Below, piece after piece: positions 57,993 to 64,000 of a stretch of 64,000 nucleotides of DNA. The stretch is taken from positions 373,001 through 437,000 of the forward strand of contig JACSYO010001716.1 of assembly GCA_016806645.1 (NCBI GenBank), written 5' to 3'. Within the stretch, counting starts at the first letter, position 1. Every line of letters starts with the position of its first letter. The translations under genes and the position numbers were made by a program. The stretch comes from Ophiodon elongatus (Eukaryota > Chordata > Actinopteri > Perciformes > Hexagrammidae). The notes beneath the pieces are model-generated. The model saw nothing but the letters and a program-made list of their open reading frames with translations, searched no databases and was not told where the DNA came from.

Positions 57993-60900
57993 ACGGGATC
58001 GCAACAAAAAGCTTGGTGAGCAGCAGAGAGCTCACAGGCTGCTGCCACCGCTCTCAACACCGACTCACTAACACGCACAGACTCTGAGCTTGTCTCTTTA
58101 TGAAAGTTATGTTACCATATGTGTCAACATAAAGATGACTCCTTTTTTTAGGGTATCTTTTTTTGCAGCTCAGATTACATAACCATAATTTACTCCTGAA
58201 ACCGCTAAAACTGAACATGCTAAAGCCCTGAAAGACATGGCTGTTGAGTGGCATGACTGTAGTTGTACTGATGGAATTCATGCTCCACCACAATCCACCA
58301 TGGGAGCATGTGTTTCACCTCCAACAATGGTTTGTCATGTTATGGGTCTTTAATAGGCTTCTTGGACAATTATTTGCTTATTTATATATCAGCCATTATT
58401 TCAGAATTTAGGTATGCATCTATAGGTCTACATAAGTCTAACAGTAGGTCTGAAACTAAATTACATTTTCAGTAGGGTTTCTTCATTGACAATACATTAA
58501 CAGGATTTCTTGTTCATACTGTATATTAGATTTTCACGAATATGTGAAGAGGATAAAGTATGATGACTTGTATGATTACAAGTTGGGTCCAACTAATTCA
58601 TTGTGTTCTCTTCTGAAACCAAACGTTCAGCCTTGGGAACATTGTTTAGTTTGGACTGTGTGGGAACAGATACTGACTATTGTTCTTCAATAAACACATT
58701 TCAGCCTGTTATCAGTTCCAGAAAAATACAGCAGCACCCTAATGGACACTTGAATACACAACTCGGAGTGTCTTATTTCTTATTGGGGGCACAAAGAAAC
58801 AGATAGCAACACAGTTTGTAGTTAATTATACCGGCAGAGACTGGCATGGTTGCATCATTTCCAACTAAATTGCTTCCACCGATTTCTAATAACAGAAGGA
58901 TAGCCATCTCATTCACAGTGCCAGAACTAAACGCTGAGTATAATTGGAGAAAAATACAACCCACCTGAGCGGAGCCGATGGCGTCTGGCTATCCAAACGG
59001 AGCCTTCTGCTTCTAAAGTGACTGCTTCTAAACATTAAAAATGCCTGCCAGAGTGCAAATTAGCTGAAGGAGCGCACACACACACTCCGTGTTTCAATAA
59101 GAACAAGCTATTATGCTCTTTTGCTTCTTTTTCTGCCGATGCTATCATTAGTGAGGACATGTACTTCATCCAAAATCCCGTAACAATGGAATCTCAAGTG
59201 ATATCACAGTATTATTGCTAATATCCCTGTAGGTACCTCACTGACTGCGTTTCCCTACAATAAGCACCCCTTCAGGGGCCAAATGGACACTTGTTTAAGC
59301 TTTTGACCTCCCACCCCATTTTATTTAGTCAACAAAACTGTGGGAGAGCTGAAATAACACAAACTGATGCCTTCGAGACGTGTCGTCTAGCAAGAAACAC
59401 GGCGAGCAAGCAATACCACGTTGAGCTACAAAAGCACCACTAGAAACGTGTCTAGCTACATACGCGCCATTAGAAACGCTAATAGCAAGAAACACATCTA
59501 GCTAGAAACGCATTTAGTCAATAACGCATTTAGCTAGAAATGCACAACTAGAAGCGTGTCTAGGAAGAAACAGTTCTAGCTAGATACGCGCTACCAGAAA
59601 TGGTTCTAGCTAGATACGTGCCACTAGAAACGGTTCTGGCTAGATATGCGCCACCAAAAACGGTTCTAGCTAGATACGCGCCACTACAAACGGTTCTAGC
59701 TAGATATGCGCCACTACAAACGGTTCTAGCTAGATATGCGCCACTACAAACGGTTCTAGCTAGATATGCGCCACTACAAACGGTTCTAGCTAGATATGCG
59801 CCACTACAAACGGTTCTAGCTAGATATGCGCCACTACAAACGGTTCTAGCTAGATATGCGCCACTACAAACGGTTCTGGCTAGATATGCGCCACTACAAA
59901 CGGTTCTGGCTAGATACGCGCCACTAGAAACAGTTCTAGCTAGATACGCTTCTTGCTACAAAAACATGCCACTAGAAATGCTTCTAGCTAGAAACGCAGT
60001 GCTAGAAATGCGGCACGCGGCACCTGCCGAGGGCTCCTTTCTTGCTCCGCATGCACATTTTTTTCGTGTTTTTTAGAAGCATAAAAAAAGTTTAAATATT
60101 CTCAACTTTCAGCGCAAGGCACCCCTTAAAGCAAGAGCTTGATTTAATTACAGCTTTACTGCTTTACTACTTCCTTACAGTTGTGATAGCGGTAAATGTG
60201 GTGGTATAGTGTTACAATAGCAAATGCAGACATGAGGTTGACATCAGCGGAATTTAATTATGATGAACTACATAATTGAACAGCAAAGCAACGGTAAGAG
60301 CTCGACGAGCTTGAATCTATTTTTTCCCCCATTAATCACATTTGATCGCTGGGTTGGAAACGCAGCCCCACTCCACAGGCACACCACACTGTTTTGCCAA
60401 GACTGATTATAAAGCCTGTAGTTACTCGGCTCAGCGTGATCATGGCCTAACATTCTGTAGCAGCCCATGAGGGGCTGTTGAATTTAATTGGTTCAGTATT
60501 CAGAAAGCACCTTGAGCACCAATCGGCCATTGATCGTATACTACTGCATTAATAAAGTGGGATGATAGTAACAGAAATATCCATGCTTAAAGGGATGCCG
60601 TCTGTTTTTTCCTCAACCTTTCAATGGAGCAACTGTTTTGTAGCTTACATTGAAATTACAGGAGAAAATGTGCAACTGACAAACTATCTGAAGACTAAGA
60701 ATTATTTTTTTTAAAATCACACTCTATACAGTTTTATTTAAACATTCACAAAAAGGGGGAAAAAATCATTAATCTCAGACATATTTAAGTTCCTCCCAGG
60801 CTACATTAGCAACTACTAGCGTGAAACACACACTCAAATCTCAGATTAAACCTTCGGCAGTCAAGTTGCATTGTGGGCAAAGTAGGCCCCTGAGTTTTTG

Positions 60901-61213
60901 TCAAGGGAGAAGAAGGAAAAAGGTAATATCCAGTCCTTCCCGAGTCCAACAATGTTGTAGAAGAGCAATGATAAAACATTTGAGTAACTTTTCAATGTAC
61001 TCCGTAGAAACTGAGAAGCTAAAATGCAGACCCAGTGTGTACCTTTTGCTCAGTCTCCAGGAAGCGGGCCAGGTCATCCGTGTCGAGGTGGTCTTTGTGG
61101 TTGCTGTAGGCGAGCATGAGGAGGTACAGATCCCTGCGAGTCGACATCATCTTGTAGAAGGAGCAGAACTCCTCAAAGCCCAACGCTCCCTGGTTGTCAT
61201 CTGTGTCTGCCTC
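22789..61213 (-). CDS. Phospholipase C eta-2 (whole visible part)
   Basis: This enzyme hydrolyses PIP2 to IP3 and diacylglycerol, is calcium-sensitive and is mainly neuronal. The eighteen exons below join in frame (4923 nt, 1640 residues). EF-hand region is residues 1-100, X barrel half about 100-250, acidic linker about 255-408, Y half about 410-530, C2 about 540-680 and tail 682-1640. Catalytic His residues (SSHNTYL; VHHGYTL) and calcium ligands (CVEVDCWD; LSIENHC) are present. I assign eta-2 rather than eta-1 because HVYLEGMEEASIFVHVAV, the LEPxxHRDSxSSSSSxSSSDTVIDLS stretch and SKSNPNL match what I recall of PLCH2. The PH domain and first EF-hand exons lie beyond 64000. The teleost a/b duplicate cannot be told. 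Confidence 0.88.
24420..26910 (-). other. plch2 intron before last exon
   Basis: Contains purine-rich DNA (25740-25850) and a partial family A repeat (26560-26690). The 111-residue frame at 25574-25909 (plus) has no recognisable domain. No conserved exon. Confidence 0.5.
26560..26690 (-). mobile_element. Dispersed repeat family A, copy 3 (partial)
   Basis: Shares GACTACATCCACTTCTTA-type terminal sequence and the GGGTGATGTCACAGTGAC block with the terminal part of copy 2. Confidence 0.6.
26911..26922 (-). CDS. Candidate 12-nt plch2 microexon (DERS)
   Basis: On the minus strand, TGCTTCCCAG|ATGAGAGAAGTG|GTAAGTTTTT has a good acceptor and a near-consensus donor. Insertion between the 27278 donor and the 24419 acceptor keeps the frame: the leftover G plus these bases gives D-E-R-S, and the next codon is again completed to D. 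It would add four residues to the tail. No transcript evidence is available here. Confidence 0.5.
27278..28526 (-). CDS. plch2 exon: proximal C-terminal tail
   Basis: Acceptor TTTGTCAG, donor GTAAGA. The 416 codons start ARAATGIKGLFHRSPKQASL, then LLRRTASAPTKGQPK, a segment conserved in eta-type PLCs. A long Ser/Pro/Glu-rich stretch follows, ending with a helical RKRAVGTLQREMNALFAQKM. Reading through the donor would add nine residues and stop at 27252-27254. Confidence 0.92.
30185..30246 (+). repeat. 11-bp tandem repeat
   Basis: About five to six tandem copies of GCCTGGCTGAT, with the last copy diverging. Confidence 0.9.
30659..30731 (+). repeat. (TG)n microsatellite
   Basis: Uninterrupted TG run of about 73 bases. 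Confidence 0.95.
32808..32887 (-). CDS. plch2 exon: end of C2 domain
   Basis: It encodes GYRHVYLEGMEEASIFVHVA followed by VNDITGK. The acceptor AG is directly preceded by a (TG)n tract on the transcribed strand instead of a polypyrimidine tract. The donor is GTAGGT. In frame with both neighbours. Confidence 0.92.
32888..33651 (-). other. plch2 intron (764 bp)
   Basis: Begins at the plus-strand left end with the (CA)n run 32890-32982. The rest is unique-looking and non-coding. Confidence 0.55.
32890..32982 (+). repeat. (CA)n microsatellite abutting a splice acceptor
   Basis: About 93 bases of CA. In the transcript it is (UG)n ending at the AG of the acceptor. Confidence 0.95.
33652..33798 (-). 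CDS. plch2 exon: C2 domain core
   Basis: GFNPMWEETLVFTVHMPELT, then LVRFLVWDHDPIGQDFIGQR and TIAFNSMIP. This is the conserved C2 segment of PLCs. Acceptor CCCCGTAG, donor GTAGGA. Confidence 0.93.
33799..35590 (-). other. plch2 intron (1.8 kb)
   Basis: Purine-rich DNA (33825-33990), short (TG)n (34028-34041) and (CA)n (34109-34132) runs. No exon is recognised. Confidence 0.5.
35591..35675 (-). CDS. plch2 exon: C2 domain, calcium-binding loop region
   Basis: IIDPFVEVEVIGLPVDCCKE, then QTRVVDDNG. Acceptor GTGTCAG, donor GTGAGT. Typical C2 beta-strand with the DPFVEVE motif. Confidence 0.92.
35676..36043 (-). other. plch2 intron (368 bp)
   Basis: No repeat or additional exon is recognised. Confidence 0.5.
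36044..36168 (-). CDS. plch2 exon: Y-C2 junction
   Basis: GAFNPSLEDPLSGQMKKQLV, LKIISGQQLPKPKDSMLGDR, GE. First strands of C2. Acceptor CACTGCAG, donor GTAGGA. Confidence 0.92.
36169..37039 (-). other. plch2 intron (871 bp)
   Basis: No exon, RNA gene or clear repeat is recognised. Confidence 0.5.
37040..37147 (-). CDS. plch2 exon: end of Y domain
   Basis: VALNYQSEGRVLQLNRAKFY, SNGNCGYILKPACMCEG. The NGNCGY[VI]LKP motif is diagnostic of PLC Y domains. Acceptor TTTCAG, donor GTCAGC. Confidence 0.94.
37148..37908 (-). other. plch2 intron (761 bp)
   Basis: A short inverted relationship exists between about 37330-37390 and 37555-37620 (both carry the GACCAATCAGAGC / GCTCTGATTGGTC word). No exon is recognised. 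Confidence 0.5.
37909..38091 (-). CDS. plch2 exon: Y domain core
   Basis: WQVSSLSETKAHQVMQQKAA, FIQFNQRQLSRIYPSSYRVD, SSNFNPQPFWSAGCQL. This contains the RIYPSxYRxDSSNFNP signature of the PLC Y half (substrate-side barrel). Acceptor CCGGCAG, donor GTACGA. Confidence 0.95.
38092..39092 (-). other. plch2 intron (1.0 kb)
   Basis: No exon or clear repeat is recognised. AT-rich around 38280-38350 and 38820-38900. Confidence 0.5.
39093..39181 (-). CDS. plch2 exon: start of Y domain
   Basis: KKKTMKLSRALSDLVKYTRS, VGLYDVEAQ. Matches the LSxxLSDLVxYT opening of the Y half. Acceptor CCTACAG, donor GTGAGC. The lysine run at the junction is formed with the split AA from the previous exon. Confidence 0.92.
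39182..39491 (-). other. plch2 intron (310 bp) with (TG)n run
   Basis: A (GT)n run at 39451-39484 starts seven bases from the donor of the neighbouring exon and reads (CA)n in the transcript. Confidence 0.7.
39451..39484 (+). repeat. (GT)n microsatellite beside a donor
   Basis: Uninterrupted GT run of about 34 bases. Confidence 0.95.
39492..39592 (-). CDS. plch2 exon: X-Y linker, distal
   Basis: KKTTKMKKTLSFEDTDTDQE, STSSASRAPLHHS. Basic, then acidic/Ser-rich linker. Acceptor CTCTGCAG, donor GTATGC. In frame. Confidence 0.88.
39593..41115 (-). other. plch2 intron (1.5 kb)
   Basis: Includes an antisense open frame ending at 39792 and a possible Tc1-like remnant around 39830-39990 (see findings). 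No plch2 exon is seen. Confidence 0.5.
41116..41214 (-). CDS. plch2 exon: X-Y linker, middle
   Basis: GKSEDGTDTADEGNPSSNKR, TGRSFMGSFSKRK. Acceptor is a tandem CAGCAG. Using the first AG would add one glutamine (exon end 41217). Donor GTTGGC. Confidence 0.86.
41215..42198 (-). other. plch2 intron (984 bp)
   Basis: No exon, RNA gene or clear repeat is recognised. Confidence 0.5.
42199..42354 (-). CDS. plch2 exon: X-Y linker, proximal basic part
   Basis: TSANRKQVENMAKKKLDNLM, KESKIRDREDPDSFTIAALP, PAGKPADKAGSK. Matches the linker conserved in eta-type PLCs. Acceptor CTTCCAG, donor GTGAGC. Confidence 0.93.
42355..45485 (-). other. plch2 intron (3.1 kb)
   Basis: Holds the long inverted-repeat element at about 44240-44765. 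Otherwise AT-rich and non-coding. The purine-rich stretch 45180-45280 gives spurious charged frames. Confidence 0.5.
44240..44765. mobile_element. Long inverted-repeat DNA element
   Basis: The left arm (about 44240-44438) and the reverse complement of the right arm (about 44594-44765) share GAGCAAAG, ACTGCTGTGGACGTATTTT, ATCTATATCAGT, TTTACCTT, and GAAGGGGAACTGAAGC, in the same order. The arms are about 150 bp or more with a 150-190 bp spacer, and no coding frame. Non-autonomous DNA transposon by structure. Confidence 0.75.
45486..45593 (-). CDS. plch2 exon: acidic X-Y linker
   Basis: GKKLPPNIDENAEEGDVSDE, DSADEMDDDCKLMNGD. The acidic insert is expected to lie over the active site and auto-inhibit, as in other PLCs (family knowledge). 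Acceptor CCACCAG, donor GTATGT. Confidence 0.92.
45716..46626. repeat. 38-bp minisatellite with 76-bp higher-order repeat
   Basis: The array is built from 12- and 14-bp words AGTGTAGGG(C/A)GT, AGTGTGTAGGGCGT and AGTGTACGGTGT. In the regular part (about 45925-46500) three words make a 38-bp unit. Successive units alternate between GGGCGT and GGGAGT in the third word, giving a 76-bp period. The left end is less regular. It contains no stop codon on the minus strand over about 310 codons, so the open frame there is an artefact. Confidence 0.92.
48221..48304 (+). repeat. (ATCC)n-(ATCT)n tetranucleotide repeat
   Basis: About nine ATCC units followed by about twelve ATCT units. Confidence 0.95.
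48551..48722 (-). CDS. plch2 exon: end of X domain
   Basis: DYPVILSIENHCSVPQQKKM, AQYLTEILGDKLDLSNIKAD, ESGRLPSPETLKGKILVK. The glutamate of LSIENHC is a calcium ligand, and LKGKIL[VI]K closes the X half. Acceptor TCTCTCAG, donor GTAGAG. The split codon at its start gives D, where I recall E in PLCH proteins. Confidence 0.95.
49868..50040 (+). mobile_element. Dispersed fish repeat B, copy 2
   Basis: CACAGTGACCTTTGACCACC, AATCAGTTCATCCTCGAGT, GGACAGACGGACAAC. Matches 19655-19965 in order and orientation. Confidence 0.6.
50415..50475 (+). repeat. (TG)n microsatellite
   Basis: Uninterrupted run of about 60 bases after a G-rich tract. Confidence 0.95.
51540..51985 (+). mobile_element. LINE 3'-end relic
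   Basis: A frame with CNRLRNSFFLHH-like residues, as at the C-terminus of some LINE reverse transcriptases (about 51690-51720), is followed by an AT-rich 3' UTR. It ends ACAATAAACATCCTTATCCT, with a short terminal repeat typical of non-LTR element ends. Heavily degraded. Confidence 0.5.
52010..52175 (-). mobile_element. Dispersed repeat family A, copy 4 (partial)
   Basis: Shares GACTACATCCGCTTCTTA and TTCATTGGTTGCAAAAA-type blocks and a CGGCGTCTCTACAT word with copy 2. Confidence 0.6.
52440..52765 (+). mobile_element. LINE reverse-transcriptase C-terminal relic
   Basis: Plus-strand pieces read KLQTSQNNLVRFIL (about 52450-52495) and FFYPAAVLWNEVPASFKASL (about 52670-52730). The second continues KSWLRSSW and is followed by a stop. 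These are the thumb/C-terminal words of L2/Rex-like LINEs. The interior is broken by stops. Confidence 0.6.
53441..53494 (+). repeat. (GT)n microsatellite beside a donor
   Basis: 54 bases of GT, ending six bases from the exon at 53501. In the transcript it is (CA)n just after the donor GTATGT. Confidence 0.95.
53501..53621 (-). CDS. plch2 exon: X domain, second catalytic histidine
   Basis: VDCWDGQDGEPIVHHGYTLT, SKILFKDVIETINKYAFVKN. It carries the aspartate of VDCWD (calcium ligand) and the HHGYTLTS catalytic region. Acceptor CTCCACAG, donor GTATGT. In frame with the split D codon. Confidence 0.95.
53622..55088 (-). other. plch2 intron (1.5 kb)
   Basis: No exon, RNA gene or clear repeat is recognised. 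Confidence 0.5.
55089..55292 (-). CDS. plch2 exon: X domain, first catalytic histidine
   Basis: GITNYTRSPAGDIFNPEHYN, VNQDMNQSLCNYFIASSHNT, YLMGDQLMSQSRVDMYAWVL, QAGCRCVE. Contains SSHNTYL with the catalytic His and a calcium-ligand Asn, and the CVE glutamate. Acceptor CTTTCAG, donor GTCAGC. Confidence 0.95.
55293..57398 (-). other. plch2 intron (2.1 kb)
   Basis: Strongly AT-rich from 55300-56400. A GC-rich hairpin lies at 57171-57190. A frame at 56794-57036 (plus, 80 residues) has no recognised domain. Confidence 0.5.
57171..57190. repeat. Short GC-rich hairpin
   Basis: AGCCCCC, a six-base loop, then GGGGGCT: a perfect 7-bp stem in an otherwise AT-rich intron. Confidence 0.7.
57399..57492 (-). 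CDS. plch2 exon: end of EF-hand region
   Basis: MTKVTKEHCLEIINKFEPCS, ENQKEGVLGID. The LxIIxxFEPxxENxxxGxLGIDGFTxY join between EF-hands and X domain is typical of PLCs. Acceptor TTCGTAG, donor GTAAGT. Confidence 0.92.
57926..57990 (+). repeat. (TG)n microsatellite
   Basis: Uninterrupted run of about 65 bases. Confidence 0.95.
59400..60030. repeat. 30-bp minisatellite containing a TCTAGCTAGA palindrome
   Basis: The central part (about 59610-59940) is about eleven near-identical 30-bp units with ACAAACGGTTCTAGCTAGAT followed by ATGCGCCACT. The flanks contain looser units of about 15 and 30 bp built on CTAGCTAGAAACGC. Because 30 is a multiple of three, one plus-strand frame stays open and repeats VLARYAPLQT. 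I treat this as an artefact of the period. Confidence 0.92.
61043..61213 (-). CDS. plch2 exon: EF-hand region (first exon in window)
   Basis: EADTDDNQGALGFEEFCSFY, KMMSTRRDLYLLMLAYSNHK, DHLDTDDLARFLETEQK. The DTDDNQG start resembles an EF-hand loop, and the FCxFYKMMSTRRDLY stretch is conserved in eta-type PLCs. Acceptor GTGTGTAG, donor GTACAC. The preceding exons (PH domain, first EF-hand) are beyond the window. Confidence 0.94.
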
Positions 61214-64000
61214 CTACACACCAGGAACAAGAAACTCTTTTAATTGTCTTGGTTTTACCCAACATTGCCAACATTTTTAATTCACAGACTTTTCTGACAC
61301 ACTTTCAACAACTACAACTGACAAATACTTGCAATTCAGTATTTGTTTGTTTCACTAGCACTTAGAGCCCTACCATTGAACTTCATAAAAACGGTAATAA
61401 AGTAAAAAAGTACTGCATTTCCATTACTTTCCAATAAATCACCAGATTCCCTGAAATCAAAAGTAAATAAACAATTTGACATTTTCTGTACTATTTTCTG
61501 TAGGTCTGTGATGTTTAATGAGATTTGTATAATTGGATTTTGTTTGATGCATTGTTCATTTTGTCAGCAATTTTGAATCCATAAGTTTTAGTCATAGAAA
61601 ACCTACTTGATCTTAGTACATTTTAAGGGGACTAACACTGGATATTTTCATCTCGTCCTTGTCAAAGAATATTAATTTCATAAACTGAATCTTTTCAAAC
61701 CAGTTTCAGAGTTACACATCAATAATGTCAAGATCCAAACTAAATCTTAATTAACTCAAAGCCCCACTATTTATTTGTCTTTCCTTTTATTTAATCAATG
61801 ATATATGAACATTTTATAAAACCAATTGATTCATTCAACAGAATATTTCAATTGAAGATATTCTCCAAGATTACTGCTACTAAAAAACAATGTTCACAAA
61901 TGTTTAACATTTAACAATCATCATTATGTTGATACTGTAATGAGGAAGAGGAAGACCAGTTGCATCGGTTTTTCTATTCCCCATATGTTTCAAGTTTGTG
62001 GACCAATATCCAAAATTGCCTAAGGCCACTTAACATTTACTTTTAATTTACATATCTAAAGATTATTTTTGGGGGATATTAAATACACTTTTTCTGTTGA
62101 GTATAATATTTATGTTCAAAGATGGCTTTAGATTTCTTCTTGATCCAAATTTCCTTAAAATAAACACACATTGGAAGACAATTGCTACAAGCCATTACAA
62201 AGCAGCACAACACAACATGACATTGGAAAAGAAAAAACTACAACTGTTTTATTTGAATTACTGAAGGCATCATATTCATTTCAATTCATTATCTTTTTTA
62301 TGTTTATTTTTGCCCCTTTGTTTTTTTTTTCCTTCTTTTTTGTGAGGCTTTATTGCCATGTTTTATTTTGGGTCTTATATAAATAAATAAATAAATAAAA
62401 TTGTAATCAAAGATTTTGTTTCAGAAAGCCTCTTCCATCTCACCCTTTTCATGAGAAATGAAGGTTGTTAAAATATTATTGGTGAAATTTGTCATTATCT
62501 AACATAACACTTGTTTGATTACATTTCAACTCATTATCTTTGTGTAATAATTTCCTAACTGTTTTCAGCTCATTTCACAATGATAGATTTGGATTTCTAG
62601 TTGTAACGAGCTGGAAAAATACTGAGTCAGCCCACAAACGGCTTGGACAAGCCTAACGAGAGCACTGTGGGGGGGGTCGCACTATGACCCGTGTAATCCT
62701 TGCCCCTTCTTTTTACTGGAGCAGACTGTGACCGGCTCCATATGTCAAGCAGCACTGGAGGCAGCCACTCACTGGAGGGCGATGACGTCTGCTAGTCGGG
62801 GCTTGGCCTCTGAGCAGCTCTGTATTCTGCACACACTGGGCTCAGAACGCTATATGACAGAGTGATACATCAGATCTAAAATGACTTTCTTCTTCCACAG
62901 ATAGTGAATATGACTCTACAGCCCTTTTTTATTATTTCACCGTCAGATGTCCAACTGTACAAATGAATGCAATGTGGTGTGGGAAAACTTTAATAAAGAC
63001 CTTCATATATAAAAGCCATCTTTTCGGAGGAGACATTTCACCGAAATCCATGATAAATGAAGTGCTGAAGTGAGTCCCCTGCTTGAAGATCTTCCCACCT
63101 CCCCTACGAGTTTTATTCATTTAAGTATAAATAAATCCAATAAATGGTAAATGGACTGTACTTGAATAGATCTTTTCTAGTCTTCCGACCACTCAAAGCT
63201 CTTTCACACTACTTGTCGTCATTCACACACTTATGGGAGGAGCTACCATGCAAGGTACCACCTGCCCATCAGGAGTATCTAACATTCATACACTGATGGG
63301 AGGAGCTACCATGCATGGTGCCACCTGCCCATCAGGAGTATCTAACATTCATACACCGTAGGCACAGCTACGGGAGCAGTTTGGGTTTAAGCGTCTTGCC
63401 CAAGGACACATCGACATTGACTAGCGGAGCCGGGGATTGAACCGTCAATCCTCTAATTGAAGGACAACCCTGCTCTGCCACTGACCACAGTCGCCCTCAA
63501 TAGACTTCTAAATAGAAGCCCTGAGAGCAAAAAAATCGTGATCCATTTTCTGAATCTTGACTTAAGCACAAGTGGAAAAGAAATTGCCAGGATAATCTCT
63601 CTAAATCCCTTAATTTTTCTATAAACTGGTTTATTAATTTTTTTACCCCCATTGGTAAAAGTTTGAGCAGGGGATTTTTTGTCCATTTAGAAAATCATTT
63701 TGTTTAGCATTTGTTGTTGTTATAACAATTTCTGGACAATAGTGGATCGGATGAGTACATCTCCAGGAAGGACTCCACAGGTTTACAGCGTTTTACATTG
63801 GCATCCTCTGGTCTGCTTGCTATAGATTTGTCCACAGTGAAAACTTCAGTGTCAGAGTGCCACTCCTATGAGGACGAGAGTGTAGCAGGATGCACACACC
63901 AATAGCTGTGGCAGACAGAAGGAGCTGTCATTAGTCACCTCCACTAACAGGGCGAGAGCATCAGAGTCAGCCTTCTGAATCCGAAGTCAAAACTCGCTCA
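61214..64000 (-). other. plch2 intron running off the window
   Basis: Very AT-rich between about 61250 and 62620, with a short (AAAT)n run near 62383-62399. A complete SINE lies at 63140-63500. I found no upstream plch2 exon. Confidence 0.5.
63140..63500 (-). mobile_element. Near-complete tRNA-derived SINE with internal duplication
   Basis: Read on the minus strand, a tRNA-like head (GGCGACTGTGGTCAGTGGCA, B-box GGTTCAATCCCC) is followed by TGTCCTTGGGCAAGACGCTT. The tail contains GCTTTGAGTGGTCGGAAGAC and ends near TCCATTTACCATTTA. The body carries a roughly 70-bp segment twice (63218-63290 and 63288-63357). Confidence 0.75.

Larger units (their letters stand above)
57493..61042 (-). other. 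plch2 intron (3.6 kb)
   Basis: Contains (TG)n at 57926-57990 and the VLARY minisatellite at about 59400-60030. No exon is recognised. Confidence 0.55.

Noticed and set aside
59600..60076. 158-residue plus-strand frame with VLARYAPLQT repeats
   Set aside because: The 30-bp tandem period is a multiple of three, so a stop-free frame is kept automatically. There is no unique N- or C-terminal domain and no splice context.

Overview
This window looks like chromosomal DNA of a teleost fish. The evidence is vertebrate-type split genes with GT/AG introns, many long (TG/CA)n microsatellites, tRNA-derived fish SINEs, a degenerate Tc1-like transposon, LINE relics and several dispersed fish repeats. No prokaryotic, organellar or viral gene organisation is visible. 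All the coding sequence I can support lies on the minus strand and belongs to two genes in tandem, in the same orientation.

Gene 1 (minus, coding exons 10035-18398, probable non-coding first exon 18849 to about 18957, TATA box at 18985-18990) is a short ionotropic glutamate receptor of the kainate-binding-protein ('probable glutamate receptor') type. Eight coding exons join in frame to 443 residues: signal peptide, ligand-binding half S1, M1, re-entrant pore loop, M3, half S2 and M4, with no amino-terminal domain. The glutamate-contact residues and the S2 disulfide cysteines are kept, but the normally near-invariant M3 gate motif is replaced. One intron has a GC donor, and the stop codon lies inside a dispersed repeat.

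Gene 2 (minus, 22789-61213 and continuing beyond the right edge) is phospholipase C eta-2 (plch2). Eighteen coding exons join in frame to 1640 residues: last EF-hands, catalytic X and Y halves with an acidic linker, C2 domain and a very long Ser/Pro-rich tail. The PH domain and first EF-hand lie outside the window. A candidate 12-nt in-frame microexon sits at 26911-26922. A 3' UTR with an AATAAA signal ends near 21660.

Layout: 1-9584 has no supportable gene and holds transposon relics and short inverted repeats. 9585-18.96 kb is the receptor gene. 18.96-21.66 kb is intergenic. 21.66-64.0 kb is plch2, whose introns hold two minisatellite arrays (45716-46626 and about 59400-60030), LINE relics (51.5-52.8 kb), a long inverted-repeat element (44.24-44.77 kb), a complete SINE (63.14-63.50 kb) and several microsatellites lying next to splice sites. 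The two genes plausibly both serve neuronal signalling (glutamate binding; calcium-activated phosphoinositide hydrolysis), but nothing here shows co-regulation. I found no multi-gene system. The points most worth checking are the altered receptor gate, the microexon, the repeat-derived receptor C-terminus and the splice-site microsatellites.
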